Source of the DNA: Martinezella lusitana
GTDB lineage: Bacteria > Pseudomonadota > Alphaproteobacteria > Rhizobiales > Rhizobiaceae
Direction of reading: 5' to 3'
Assembly (NCBI RefSeq): GCF_010668395.1
Contig: NZ_WUEY01000006.1
Coordinates: 248,001 to 312,000, forward strand
Length of the DNA stretch: 64,000 bases
Positions 32,031-40,980 of the stretch are shown in pieces. A program made the position numbers and the translations under genes. Each line of letters begins with the position of its first letter. The stretch's first letter is position 1. Below the pieces are notes generated by a model, which worked only from the letters and a program-made list of their open reading frames with translations, ran no database searches and was not told the DNA's origin.

Positions 32031-32540
32031 ATGGGGCAGGATCATATCCGCTACGACATTTTGGCACAGGACGCCCTGCGTGGAGTGATCCGCAAGGTGT
32101 TGACCGAGGTCGGCGCCGCAGGCCGACTGCCCGGCGACCATCATTTCTTCATCACCTTTCTGACAGGCGCTCCCGGCGTACGCATTTCGCAGCACCTCAA
32201 GGCGAAATATCCGGAGCAGATGACCATCGTCATCCAGCATCAGTTCTGGGATCTGAAAATTACCGAGAGCCAGTTCGAGATCGGCCTGTCTTTCTCCGAC
32301 GTGCCGGAAAAGCTGGTAATCCCCTTCAACGCCATCCGCGGTTTCTACGACCCTTCCGTCAACTTCGAGCTGGAATTCGACGTGCCGCTGGCCGACGAGG
32401 ACGAAGTCTCCTCCAGCGAAATCACCGCCTATCCGGTGCCGGTCGAGGGCGAAGAAGCGCCGGCGGCAGCCGCCAAGGAAGGCGAGGAAAAGAAGCCGGG
32501 ATCGGTCGTCTCTCTCGACGCATTCCGCAAGAAGCAGTAG
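32031..32540 (+). CDS. sspB: SspB, ClpXP adaptor for ssrA-tagged proteins (alpha type)
   Basis: A 169-residue adaptor. The SspB fold is visible in DHIRYDILAQDALRGVIRKVL, DHHFFITFLTGAPGVRIS, LKAKYPEQMTIVIQHQFWDL, FEIGLSFSDVPEKLVIPFNAI and FYDPSVNFELEF. A long acidic/Ala linker leads to the C-terminal SVVSLDAFRKK tail, the ClpX-binding module. ATG 32031 has AGGA five bases upstream and is preferred; 32007 is possible. It lies directly after ssrA, so the tag and its adaptor are neighbours. The next gene is a DUF4169 protein 55 bases on. Confidence 0.95.
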   Translation: MGQDHIRYDILAQDALRGVIRKVLTEVGAAGRLPGDHHFFITFLTGAPGVRISQHLKAKYPEQMTIVIQHQFWDLKITESQFEIGLSFSDVPEKLVIPFNAIRGFYDPSVNFELEFDVPLADEDEVSSSEITAYPVPVEGEEAPAAAAKEGEEKKPGSVVSLDAFRKKQ

Positions 32541-32594
32541 GCATGATGGGGGGAGCATTCGCTTCCCCTTCGCATATCAGCCACGGGGAGATCG

Positions 32595-32789
32595 ATGAGC
32601 GCCGAAATCGTCAATCTGCGTCAGTTTCGCAAGAAGCAGGCCCGCTCGGACAAGGAAAAACAGGCCGAGCAGAATCGCATCAGCTTCGGGCGGACCAAGA
32701 CGGAAAAGAACCTGACGAAAGCACTCAACGAGAAGACTGCAAAAACCCATGAAGCAGGCCGGATCGAAACCCCGGAGACCGACGACTAG
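32595..32789 (+). CDS. DUF4169 family small protein
   Basis: A 64-residue, strongly charged protein, probably an extended helix: EIVNLRQFRKKQARSDKEKQ, AEQNRISFGRTKTEK. The N-terminal VNLRQFRK and central FGRTK elements match DUF4169, a family of unknown function that often follows sspB in rhizobia. The GGGGAGATCG stretch before the ATG contains a usable ribosome site. It may be co-transcribed with sspB. No function is known. Confidence 0.85.
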   Translation: MSAEIVNLRQFRKKQARSDKEKQAEQNRISFGRTKTEKNLTKALNEKTAKTHEAGRIETPETDD

Positions 32790-32893
32790 TTACTTGCCCG
32801 ACATAAAAATCTTCCGAAATCAGTTGCTTACTCCTGCATTTTGAATCAGTTTTACAAATATCCCTCCATTTACGATTTTTGATCGATCCGCCG

Positions 32894-33106
32894 ATGATCC
32901 GCAAACATTCCGCGACGCTGCATGGCCATCGCACGAGCTTTTCCCTTGAGGATGCCTTCTGGACAGAACTGAAGGCTATCGCCAATGCGCGCGGCACATC
33001 GCTTGCGGCGCTGATCTCCGAGATCGACGACGGCCGCGAGGCCGGCAGCAATCTCTCCTCCGCGCTGCGCCTCTATGTCCTCAGATGGCTGAAGGATCGC
33101 AATTAA
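32894..33106 (+). CDS. Ribbon-helix-helix domain protein
   Basis: A 70-residue protein of the RHH_4 group (PF13467). The strand is SATLHGHRTSFSLEDAFW, followed by the helices ELKAIANARGTSLAALISEI and ASNLSSALRLYVLRWLK-like residues (here GSNLSSALRLYVLRWL). RHH proteins are usually dimeric DNA binders, but targets of this group are unknown. ATG 32894 chosen; an upstream TTG adds five residues. It sits next to the ssrA-sspB-DUF4169 block. Confidence 0.8.
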   Translation: MIRKHSATLHGHRTSFSLEDAFWTELKAIANARGTSLAALISEIDDGREAGSNLSSALRLYVLRWLKDRN

Positions 33107-33187
33107 GCGATTGCAGGAAGGCGCACCGCGGTCTTGCAGGCGCGTCCGACCGACCCGGCAAGGATCGGCTCGCAAGTGCCCGGTCTA

Positions 33188-36100
33188 TTACTGGGCAACT
33201 CCCGGCAATTCATTGAAGTTCAACGGCGCTGCCGTTTGTGGAACAGGACTGTTGGGCGAAGGCGCGCGCTGGGCTTCGGCCTTGGCTCGGGCCTCCGCAG
33301 CCGCCTTGGCCTTTGCCGCCTCTTCCGCTGCCTGTTTGACTCGCGCCTCTTCTTCCGCCTGCTTCTGCGCAGCTGCCTGCCGTGCCAGATCGCGCAGGCG
33401 CTGCTCTTCGGCGCGACGCTGCTGCTCGATGGCGGCATCCCGCTGGCGCTGGGCCTCGCGAACGCCTGCTACATACTTGTAGAGTGCCACCTCCCGCCTG
33501 AGCCGCTGCTTTTCAAGCACATTGGCCTGCAAGCGCTCGACACGGCGGCGTTCCCGCTCGAATGCGCGAACCGACAGGAAGCTGGTTACGTCGGTCACGT
33601 CCATCGTACGGCCCGGTGTCGCCAGCGGCCCGCCGAAATCGAGGCGCAAGGCCGGCTCTGCACCGCTCTGCGCTTCGGCGCCGGCATTGAAATCGATACC
33701 GAGGGATCCGCGCAGGCGCTCATCCGGCAGGCTGATTTCGGCATTGCCCGAGAGCTTCGCCACGCCGTTGCCGGCTGCGATATTCGTCGCCCGGGCGACG
33801 CCCGCCGAAATGTTGAAGGGGATGGCCGTCGCCGGAAGGACCGCTTCGCCGTTGTTGAGCAAAGTCTGCACGATCGGCAGCACGTTGGCGGCGGTAATGT
33901 CGCCCTGGATCTGGTCCGTCGCCGACAACAACGGCGGCAGGATGGAGAGATTAAGTCCGCGCACATGCGTCTCGCCAAGCTGAAGCTCGCCCGAGCCGCT
34001 CGCATTGGCGGCAAGCTCGGCGATGCTCTTGCCGCTCGCTTCGGCATTCATCGCGATACCGAAGCGGCCGCTCGCAAGCGGCGCTCCGTCACGCTGCCAG
34101 GCAACGGCGGCAAGATCGCCATTGGCAAGATTGAGCTTCGTCTGCAGCAGGCCCGTGCCATCCGAATTGGCGAGCATCACGCTGCCGTTCAGCGTACCGC
34201 CGTTCCAGCCCCCGGTCAGATCGTTCAGCCGCAATTCCTCGCCCTTGTAGGCCGCATTGGCGGTGAAGTTCGAAATGGGGCCGAATATGCCGGGCCATAC
34301 CTGCTTTGCAGAAAGCTTTACGCCGATATCCATGCCGGTGAAAGCAGGCAATCCGAGCTTTTCCTGGTTAAGGGCGCCTGTTTTCGGGTCTGTCATCGGC
34401 CCGTAGATCGCTTCCGCCAGCCAATCGAGATCCGCCTTGTCGAGCGTCAGCTCGCCCGTTGCCTTGAGGTTCGGCGCCTTTCGATCGAAGGTCAGCGTAC
34501 CGGACATGTTATTGTCGGCAAACACTCCCTTCATGTCGGAAAACACGATCTTGTCCGGATTCAGCGCGGCATTGGCCTGGAATTTCACCGGCAGGCCTGC
34601 CCCCATCTGCGGGACGCCGATACCGTTCATGACGAAATAGGGATCGATATCGGCGCTTTCGAGCGATAGCGCCATGTTGCCGTTGAGGAAAGTATCGGGT
34701 CGCACGTCGACCTTGCCGTTCGCGGTGAACGATGTCTTATCCGTCGCAAAGGTCAGCGCCGCATCCGCCGGATCGGTGCCGCTGGCGGATACCTTCAACG
34801 TCAAACGGCCATTGGCGTCCGCCTCGACCGGCAAGGGATCGAGGCCAGCCTGGCCGAACAGGATCGACGTGACCGAATTTTCCAGCGTGCCTTCGAGGGT
34901 CGTGGTGCCCTTGCCCGCGAAAGCCGAGAGATCGGACATGCGGTAGTCGAAATTGACGCGGCTGCCGTTGGAGACGCCCGCCAGCGTCACCGTCAACGCA
35001 TTGTCCTGATCGCCGCCGAGCGTCACCGCGCCGCGAAGGGCCGTATTTCCGTACCAGGCGGCGTTGCGCACCAGGCGGTCCATGACGGGATGATGCGGCA
35101 GATGCTGGCGCAGCATCTCGAAGAACGGTCCGGGATCGGCGGCCTTGAAGGTAATCTCTCCCGACCCCTTGTAGTCGGAAGGCGAACCGTCAGCACGACC
35201 CGTGGCGGTGATTTCCGCACCGGCGACGTTGCCTACCGAAAGCTTGTCGAGGGTCAGCGCGCCGCCAGCTACCGAAAACGATGTATCGACATTGTCGGCC
35301 GGCACTCCGAAGGCCATGAACTTGCCGGCCTGCAGATGCGCAGTAATCCGGTGATCGAACAGGGCCTCGCCATTGTCCTGGCCCGTAAAGAGCCCCGTCA
35401 GTGCCCGCAGCGCGTCAAGATCGAGGGCGTCTCCGGTCAGATCGACGGCAAGCTTCGGCGGGTTCTTGTCCGCGGCGCCCTGACGATCGAGCCGCCCCTT
35501 GAGCGTGGCCGAGCCGATTGCGATTTCCAGATTCTCGAAGCGTTGCTCCTCATGCCGCAGGCTGACATCGGCGGAAAAACCGGCCTGCCGCAGCTGGCGG
35601 ATCGCCGGATCCACGGACCCGACAAGCCAGGAAGCCAATCCGGAGGGTTGGTTGGATGCGACGACCAGATTGCCGATGAAGTTCGGCTCGCCCTGCAGCA
35701 TCAGGTTGCCGCGCGCCTCGACCTGCGTGCGCCCCGGCAGCGTGCCGACGGCATGGTCGATCTTCCATCCCGTCCCCGCCGGCTCGAGATCGAGCTGCAC
35801 GTCACGGATGGTCGTGTCACCGGCGACGATCGCCGGCAGCCGGAACGTCGCCTTGCCGGGGACCTGCGGCACCGGGATTTCGGCGGCGATCGCGATCAGG
35901 CTGTTCAGGCGCTGGCGGGCGGAGATTGTCGGGTTACGGTTCGTCTTGCCGTTGGCGCCCTTGTTGTTGCCGAGCCGATTGACATCGATCTGCTGGCCAT
36001 CGGCAGTCAACAGAAACTCCGGTTTTGAGCCCGTATCCAGCGTCGCCTCGCCGGTTACCACATAGGGATCGTCATCGGCACCGACTTCGAGCCGGTATTC

Positions 36101-36925
36101 CGGCACGCGAATGCGATCATTCGTCAACTCGAAGCGGCCCTTGATACGTGGCTGCGCCTTTTGATCGGCAACATCGTGGACTTGCTTGTCGCTGACGCCG
36201 GCCGTGAAGGAGCCCATGTAATCGGGCTTGCTGTTGACGAGCTTCAATTCGCCGTCGAGATCGACATTGAGAGGATGGCGGTCCGGCATCAGCCGGGTGC
36301 GGACGCGCAAGACGCCGTTGTCGTCGGGCTGACTGCTGGAAATCGTGAAGTTGCCGTGCTCGCTGTCGAGCGCCGCATCGCCCTCGATGCGCCAGGGGCC
36401 GGCAAGCGACCTTGCCGACATCTGTGCGTTCAGGCCGGTGACATGCCGGGTCCGGCCCGTTTGCTCGTCGATAAAGAGGACATCGCCGTCTTCGACGTGA
36501 ACGCTTTCGAGCACCACCGACTTGGCGGGAATCTCAGGTTGGCTGCCGCGCATCCAGTCCAGCGTACCGTCCTTCAGCAGACGCAGGCGCACCTGGGGCT
36601 TGGACACGCGCATGTCGAAGATCAGCGCTTCGCCGGAAAGGAAAGGCGCAAGTTCGGCATCCATGGAGAATTCGGCAATCTGCACCAGCGGCGTGCCATC
36701 CGCCTCCTGGCCGACACGGACATCGTGCAGCGTCACCGACGGGAACGGCAGAAGACGGGCATCGACCGTGCCGTGGACGGTCACCTTCTTGCCGATGATG
36801 CGGCTCGCCTGATCCTCGAAATTCTTGCGAAAATCGGTCCAGTCTATGAAGAGCGGAGCGAGCAGCGCCACGAAGAGCACCACCACGAGCAATCCACCCA
36901 GAAAAACCAGGACCTTACCTAACAA
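33188..36925 (-). CDS. AsmA-like outer membrane assembly / lipid transport protein
   Basis: A giant of 1245 residues with TTG start at 36925, preceded by GGAGA at a seven-base gap. One N-terminal membrane helix (about 5-30) is followed by the AsmA N-domain (FIDWTDFRKNFEDQASRIIG, KVTVHGTVDARLLPFPSVTL). The long centre is rich in beta strands with repeating G-x-L-x-G elements, the bridge-like repeat now linked to lipid transport between membranes. The C-terminal region includes the AsmA_2-type domain and then a long Ala/Glu/Lys/Arg coiled coil (about the last 130 residues), an addition found in rhizobial members. No operon partner is evident. Confidence 0.88.
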   Translation of the reverse strand: MLGKVLVFLGGLLVVVLFVALLAPLFIDWTDFRKNFEDQASRIIGKKVTVHGTVDARLLPFPSVTLHDVRVGQEADGTPLVQIAEFSMDAELAPFLSGEALIFDMRVSKPQVRLRLLKDGTLDWMRGSQPEIPAKSVVLESVHVEDGDVLFIDEQTGRTRHVTGLNAQMSARSLAGPWRIEGDAALDSEHGNFTISSSQPDDNGVLRVRTRLMPDRHPLNVDLDGELKLVNSKPDYMGSFTAGVSDKQVHDVADQKAQPRIKGRFELTNDRIRVPEYRLEVGADDDPYVVTGEATLDTGSKPEFLLTADGQQIDVNRLGNNKGANGKTNRNPTISARQRLNSLIAIAAEIPVPQVPGKATFRLPAIVAGDTTIRDVQLDLEPAGTGWKIDHAVGTLPGRTQVEARGNLMLQGEPNFIGNLVVASNQPSGLASWLVGSVDPAIRQLRQAGFSADVSLRHEEQRFENLEIAIGSATLKGRLDRQGAADKNPPKLAVDLTGDALDLDALRALTGLFTGQDNGEALFDHRITAHLQAGKFMAFGVPADNVDTSFSVAGGALTLDKLSVGNVAGAEITATGRADGSPSDYKGSGEITFKAADPGPFFEMLRQHLPHHPVMDRLVRNAAWYGNTALRGAVTLGGDQDNALTVTLAGVSNGSRVNFDYRMSDLSAFAGKGTTTLEGTLENSVTSILFGQAGLDPLPVEADANGRLTLKVSASGTDPADAALTFATDKTSFTANGKVDVRPDTFLNGNMALSLESADIDPYFVMNGIGVPQMGAGLPVKFQANAALNPDKIVFSDMKGVFADNNMSGTLTFDRKAPNLKATGELTLDKADLDWLAEAIYGPMTDPKTGALNQEKLGLPAFTGMDIGVKLSAKQVWPGIFGPISNFTANAAYKGEELRLNDLTGGWNGGTLNGSVMLANSDGTGLLQTKLNLANGDLAAVAWQRDGAPLASGRFGIAMNAEASGKSIAELAANASGSGELQLGETHVRGLNLSILPPLLSATDQIQGDITAANVLPIVQTLLNNGEAVLPATAIPFNISAGVARATNIAAGNGVAKLSGNAEISLPDERLRGSLGIDFNAGAEAQSGAEPALRLDFGGPLATPGRTMDVTDVTSFLSVRAFERERRRVERLQANVLEKQRLRREVALYKYVAGVREAQRQRDAAIEQQRRAEEQRLRDLARQAAAQKQAEEEARVKQAAEEAAKAKAAAEARAKAEAQRAPSPNSPVPQTAAPLNFNELPGVAQ

Positions 36926-37174
36926 CGCGCACCGTCTCCAATCTTCATTCCCAACACATGCCAAGCTGCCGTTTATCCAGGCACATACACGACATAGCCC
37001 GGAATATGCACAGTTCTACCCGATCCCTGCCCGCGACAGCAGCTCTTTTTCAGAGGCTTGCCACCCATCTAAGGCACACATGCGGCTTTTCATGACAAAA
37101 ACCGGAAAAGAGCGGCTGCAGCCTAGCGTCATTCGCGTGCGTAGCAAGCCAAGATCATGAAAATATTCCATCTT

Positions 37175-38587
37175 TCAGTGCCCACGGAATATCTTTCCGG
37201 GATTGAAGATAGCATCCGGATCAAGCGCATCCTTGATCTGGCGCATCAAATCGACGGCATCGCCGAGCTCCTGCTCGAGAAACGCCATCTTGCCCTGCCC
37301 TATCCCGTGTTCGCCCGTGCAGGTGCCGTCCATCGCCAGCGCGCGCGCATTGAGGCGCGCAACGAAATTCTCGACGACGGCGATCCCTTCGGGGGTCTTG
37401 TCGTCGAACAGCACCAGCACATGAAAATTGCCGTCGCCGGCATGGCCGACGATCGGCGCCAGCAGGCCGTGCGCCTCGATATCGGCCTGGGTTTCCGCGA
37501 CGCATTCGGCCAAGCGCGAGATCGGCACGCAGACATCCGTCGACAGGGCGTTCAGCTCAGGCGCCAGCGCGCGGCAGGCCCAATAGGCGTCGTGGCGGGC
37601 CTTCCAGAGCTTGTTGCGCTCTTCCGCGTTGCTCGTCCACAGAAACTCGCCGCCACCGCATTCCGCGGCGATCTCCGCAAACTGTGCCGATTGCAGCGCA
37701 ACGGTTTCGTCCGTGCCGTGAAATTCGAGGAAAAGCGTGGGCTTCTCGTCGTATGTGAGGCCGGAGTAGCGGTTGCAGGCCCGCATCTGCATGGCATCCA
37801 GCAACTCGATGCGCGCGACGGGCACCCCCATCTGGATCGTCATGATGACGGCATCGCACGCCGACTTGACATCCGGAAAGGCGCAGGCGCCGCCGGCTAT
37901 CTTCTGGGGAATGCCCTGCAGGCGCAGCGTGATCGAGGTCAAAACGCCAAGCGTGCCTTCGGCGCCGACGAAAAGCCGCGTCAGATCGTAGCCGGCCGAG
38001 GATTTCCTGGCGCGGCGGGCGGTGCGGATTTCCTCGCCATTGGCGGTCACGGCGGTCACGGAGAGCACGTTGTCCTTCATCGTGCCGTAACGCACCGCAT
38101 TCGTTCCCGAAGCGCGCGTCGATGCCATGCCACCGATCGAGGCATTGGCGCCCGGATCGATCGGAAAGAACAATCCGGTATCGCGGAGATAGGTGTTGAG
38201 TTGTTCGCGCGTGACGCCGGGCTCGACCGTGCAATCCAGATCCTCGGCATTGACTTCGAGAATACGGTTCATGCGGCTGAAATCGATGGAAATGCCGCCT
38301 TGCGGTGCATTCACCTGCCCCTCCAGCGACGAACCCGTGCCGAAGGGAATGACGGGAACCCTGTGTTCGGCGCACGCCTTGACGACGGCCTGCACGTCTT
38401 CGCGCGTTTCGGCAAAAACCACACCGTCCGGTAGCTGCGAGGGAATATAGGTCGTCGTATGCGCGTGCTGGGCGCGAAAACTCTCGCCAGTCTGGAAACG
38501 TTCTCCGAAAGCCTGTTTCAGAACGCCGAGAACGGCAGATATCCCCGCCTCGTTGCGTGTTCCCGCCTTCGCATCAGCCAGAACCAT
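37175..38587 (-). CDS. FAD-linked oxidase (GlcD / D-lactate dehydrogenase-like)
   Basis: A 470-residue flavoprotein of the VAO/GlcD type. The FAD-binding segment is VIPFGTGSSLEGQVNAPQGG, followed by the GVTREQLNTYL, GANASIGGMASTRASGTNAV and FVGAEGTLGVLTSITLRL blocks. The C-terminal cap ends with HGIGQGKMAFLEQELGDAVD and LDPDAIFNPGKIF. These motifs fit (S)-2-hydroxy-acid or D-lactate/glycolate dehydrogenases that pass electrons to quinone or cytochrome. No glcE/glcF partner is nearby, so a stand-alone D-lactate dehydrogenase-like role is more likely. The substrate is not certain. Confidence 0.9.
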   Translation of the reverse strand: MVLADAKAGTRNEAGISAVLGVLKQAFGERFQTGESFRAQHAHTTTYIPSQLPDGVVFAETREDVQAVVKACAEHRVPVIPFGTGSSLEGQVNAPQGGISIDFSRMNRILEVNAEDLDCTVEPGVTREQLNTYLRDTGLFFPIDPGANASIGGMASTRASGTNAVRYGTMKDNVLSVTAVTANGEEIRTARRARKSSAGYDLTRLFVGAEGTLGVLTSITLRLQGIPQKIAGGACAFPDVKSACDAVIMTIQMGVPVARIELLDAMQMRACNRYSGLTYDEKPTLFLEFHGTDETVALQSAQFAEIAAECGGGEFLWTSNAEERNKLWKARHDAYWACRALAPELNALSTDVCVPISRLAECVAETQADIEAHGLLAPIVGHAGDGNFHVLVLFDDKTPEGIAVVENFVARLNARALAMDGTCTGEHGIGQGKMAFLEQELGDAVDLMRQIKDALDPDAIFNPGKIFRGH

Positions 38588-38751
38588 AGTCCGAATCTCC
38601 CATCGCGATCACCGGAAGGCGTTAACCTTTTAATCGGTTCTATGGGACATCGGCGCGGCGCTGTCCAGTCAAGAAAAGGCCGCACCTGGCGCTGTCTCAA
38701 CCACGACGCATGCGATAGGTTCAAGCAGGCCTGCTACCCGTCGTCGAGCGG

Positions 38752-39648
38752 TCAGCCGTGCGCTTGCGCGCCGCGCACCATGCTGCCCCATGCGCCCGGC
38801 GGAATACCGAAAGCCTTCTTGAAATGCCGCGTCAAATGACTCTGATCGGCAAATCCGGTTGTGGCCGCGACTTCGGCGATCGACTCGCCCTCGCCGATCA
38901 GCGTCTTTGCCTGCTGCAACCTGCGCATCAGCAGGAAACGATGCGGACTGGTGGCAAAGGCAGCGCGGAAATGCCGGGCAAGTGCAAAGCGGTCAAGGCC
39001 GGTGATCCGTTCCAGCTCCTGAGACCGCACGCCGCGCATGACATGCGCCTCGAGATAGTCGCGGGCGGTTTTCACCTGACCCCAGGCTATGCTGCCCAGG
39101 GGTCTCTGCGGCAGGCGGGCGTGCTGCACGAGGCCATCGGCCAGACGCGAAACGAAATCGTCGACGAAGAGTTCATCCAGCTCGCGATCGAGCTCCCCCA
39201 GCGCCGCCAGCAACAAGCCTGCGAGGCGATCATCCTCCACGACCGGGTCATCGACGAATGGCAGGCCGATGCGTGCCGCCTCCAGGCACTGGAACAGCAT
39301 CGAAGGTTCCAGATACAGCATGCGATAGACAAGCCCGTCCTCGGTCGCGGCCCCGCCATCATGCAGCTCATCCGGATGAAGGATAATCACCCGCCCCGGC
39401 AGGCTATAGCGCTGCTCGCCGCGGTAGCGAAATGTCTGCACGCCACGCAGGGTAACGCCGAGCGCATAGGTATCGTGCCGATGCAGATCGAACGCATCGC
39501 CCCGAAACTGCGCCTGGATGCGCTCGATGCCCGGATAGGCCGGCGCGGACAGGATGCGGTTGGCTTCGGGCGTCACGCACAAACGTTCAAGACCCGTGGC
39601 GATCTGTCCGGCTACATCCTCGCGCAACGTCCCATTCCCAGACCGCAT
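38752..39648 (-). CDS. AraC family regulator with cupin-type sensing domain
   Basis: A 298-residue regulator if it starts at ATG 39648. Residues about 45-110 form the AraC-type cupin (FDLHRHDTYALGVTLRGVQT, LPGRVIILHPDELHDG). The C-terminal DNA-binding part has two helix-turn-helix units: ELERITGLDRFALARHFRAA and AKTLIGEGESIAEVAATTGF ending DQSHLTRHFKKAFGI. The start lies only 14 bases from that of the divergent DUF2000 gene; a GTG at 39576 would leave 86 bases and may be the true start. It probably controls the DUF2000 gene. Confidence 0.9.
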   Translation of the reverse strand: MRSGNGTLREDVAGQIATGLERLCVTPEANRILSAPAYPGIERIQAQFRGDAFDLHRHDTYALGVTLRGVQTFRYRGEQRYSLPGRVIILHPDELHDGGAATEDGLVYRMLYLEPSMLFQCLEAARIGLPFVDDPVVEDDRLAGLLLAALGELDRELDELFVDDFVSRLADGLVQHARLPQRPLGSIAWGQVKTARDYLEAHVMRGVRSQELERITGLDRFALARHFRAAFATSPHRFLLMRRLQQAKTLIGEGESIAEVAATTGFADQSHLTRHFKKAFGIPPGAWGSMVRGAQAHG

Positions 39649-39662
39649 GAAAGTGACCACCG

Positions 39663-40070
39663 ATGTTCGATACCAAAATCGCAATCGTTCTGCGAAGCGA
39701 CCTTCAATCCTGGCAGAAGCTGAATGTAACCGCGTTCCTGTCGACAGGCATTGCCGGACAACATCCGGAAATCATCGGCGAACCCTATCGCGATCGGGCC
39801 GGCAACGTCTACAACGCTTTGTCGATCCAGCCGGTAATCGTCCTTGCGGCCGATCCGGACGATATCGCCGCCATTCACCGCCGCTCGCTGGAGCGCGGCG
39901 TCATCTCTTCCGTCTTCATCGAGGAAATGTTTTCAACCGGCCATGACACAGCCAATCGCGCCGTCTTTTCAGAATTTGCGCCCGAAGACGCCAAGGTCGT
40001 CGGCATCGCGTTGCGCGCGGACAAGAAAATCGTCGACAAGATCACCAAGGGCGCGAGCATGCATCGATGA
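39663..40070 (+). CDS. DUF2000 family protein
   Basis: A 135-residue protein of the DUF2000 family (related to peptidyl-tRNA hydrolase folds). Characteristic stretches are KIAIVLRSDLQSWQKLNVTA, GNVYNALSIQPVIVLAA and TTGHDTANRA-like residues (here FSTGHDTANRA), ending DAKVVGIALRADKKIVDKI. Function unknown; many copies are divergent from an AraC-type regulator, as here. Start at ATG 39663. Confidence 0.88.
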   Translation: MFDTKIAIVLRSDLQSWQKLNVTAFLSTGIAGQHPEIIGEPYRDRAGNVYNALSIQPVIVLAADPDDIAAIHRRSLERGVISSVFIEEMFSTGHDTANRAVFSEFAPEDAKVVGIALRADKKIVDKITKGASMHR

Positions 40071-40123
40071 TCGGACTGGAAAGCGGCCGGATCGTTGGAC
40101 CCGGCCACCGCCGTTGAAAAAGC

Positions 40124-40792
40124 TTAGCCGTTCTGCGTGATCGGCGCGATCTGGATCTCGACGCGGCGGTTCTGGGCGCGGCCGGCTTCGGTCGCATTCG
40201 ATGCGACCGGCTGCGACGGGCCGAAGCCGATAGCCGACATGCGGCGCTGATCGATACCCTGGCTGCCGAGATAGGACGCGACCGAGCCGGCGCGGCGTTC
40301 CGACAGATCCTGGTTATGCTGCAGGCTGCCCGTCGAATCCGTATGGCCGTTGACGTCGATCAGCGTGCGGTTGAACTTGCGCAGAACGATGGCGACGGAA
40401 TTGAGGGTCGCGAAGAATTCCGGCTTGATCGCATCCTGGTCGATATCGAAGGTAATCGCCGACGGCATGTTCAGGATGATACGGTCGCCGACGCGGGTCA
40501 CAGAAACGCCGGTGCCCTGCAGCTGCGCGCGCAGTTCGGACTCCTGCTGGTCCATGTAGTTGCCGATACCGGCACCCGCGAGTGCGCCAACGCCGGCGCC
40601 GATCAGCGCGGCATTGCGGCGCGAGGCCGGCGAGTGACCGATGAGAAGGCCGGCAACCGCACCCACACCGGCGCCGATCGCTGCACCGCCGGCCGTGTTG
40701 GAGACTTTCTGCTCCCCCGTATAGGGATCGGTGGTCGTGCATGCGTTCAAAAAGGCTGCCGCTAGGGCAAGCATGGCAATTTTCTTGATCAT
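40124..40792 (-). CDS. OmpA-family lipoprotein with glycine zipper (YiaD-like)
   Basis: A 222-residue outer-membrane lipoprotein. The lipobox is FLNAC with C18 as the modified residue. Two glycine-zipper hydrophobic segments follow (GGAAIGAGVGAVAGLLIG and ALIGAGVGALAGAGIGNYM). The C-terminal OmpA domain has ITFDIDQDAIKP, DVNGHTDSTGSLQHNQDLSE-like residues and RAQNRRVEIQI, which bind peptidoglycan. Start at ATG 40792, the first with a normal signal peptide; the longer reading to 40852 lacks one. Likely role: envelope stability. Confidence 0.92.
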   Translation of the reverse strand: MIKKIAMLALAAAFLNACTTTDPYTGEQKVSNTAGGAAIGAGVGAVAGLLIGHSPASRRNAALIGAGVGALAGAGIGNYMDQQESELRAQLQGTGVSVTRVGDRIILNMPSAITFDIDQDAIKPEFFATLNSVAIVLRKFNRTLIDVNGHTDSTGSLQHNQDLSERRAGSVASYLGSQGIDQRRMSAIGFGPSQPVASNATEAGRAQNRRVEIQIAPITQNG

Positions 40793-40980
40793 AGAATCGT
40801 CGCTCTCCGGTTCGATGGCCGCAGCAGATATGAAGCATTGCGGCAATATCATGAAGAGAAATCTTATCCAGGCCTTTGTCCCCTGTGCATAGAGCCGCGG
40901 AGAAGCTTTCAGCCCGCGAACGTGTCAGCCGGATGCATGGAGCCGCCCATCAACGCGGCTCCGCGATACCCCATCCGCGA

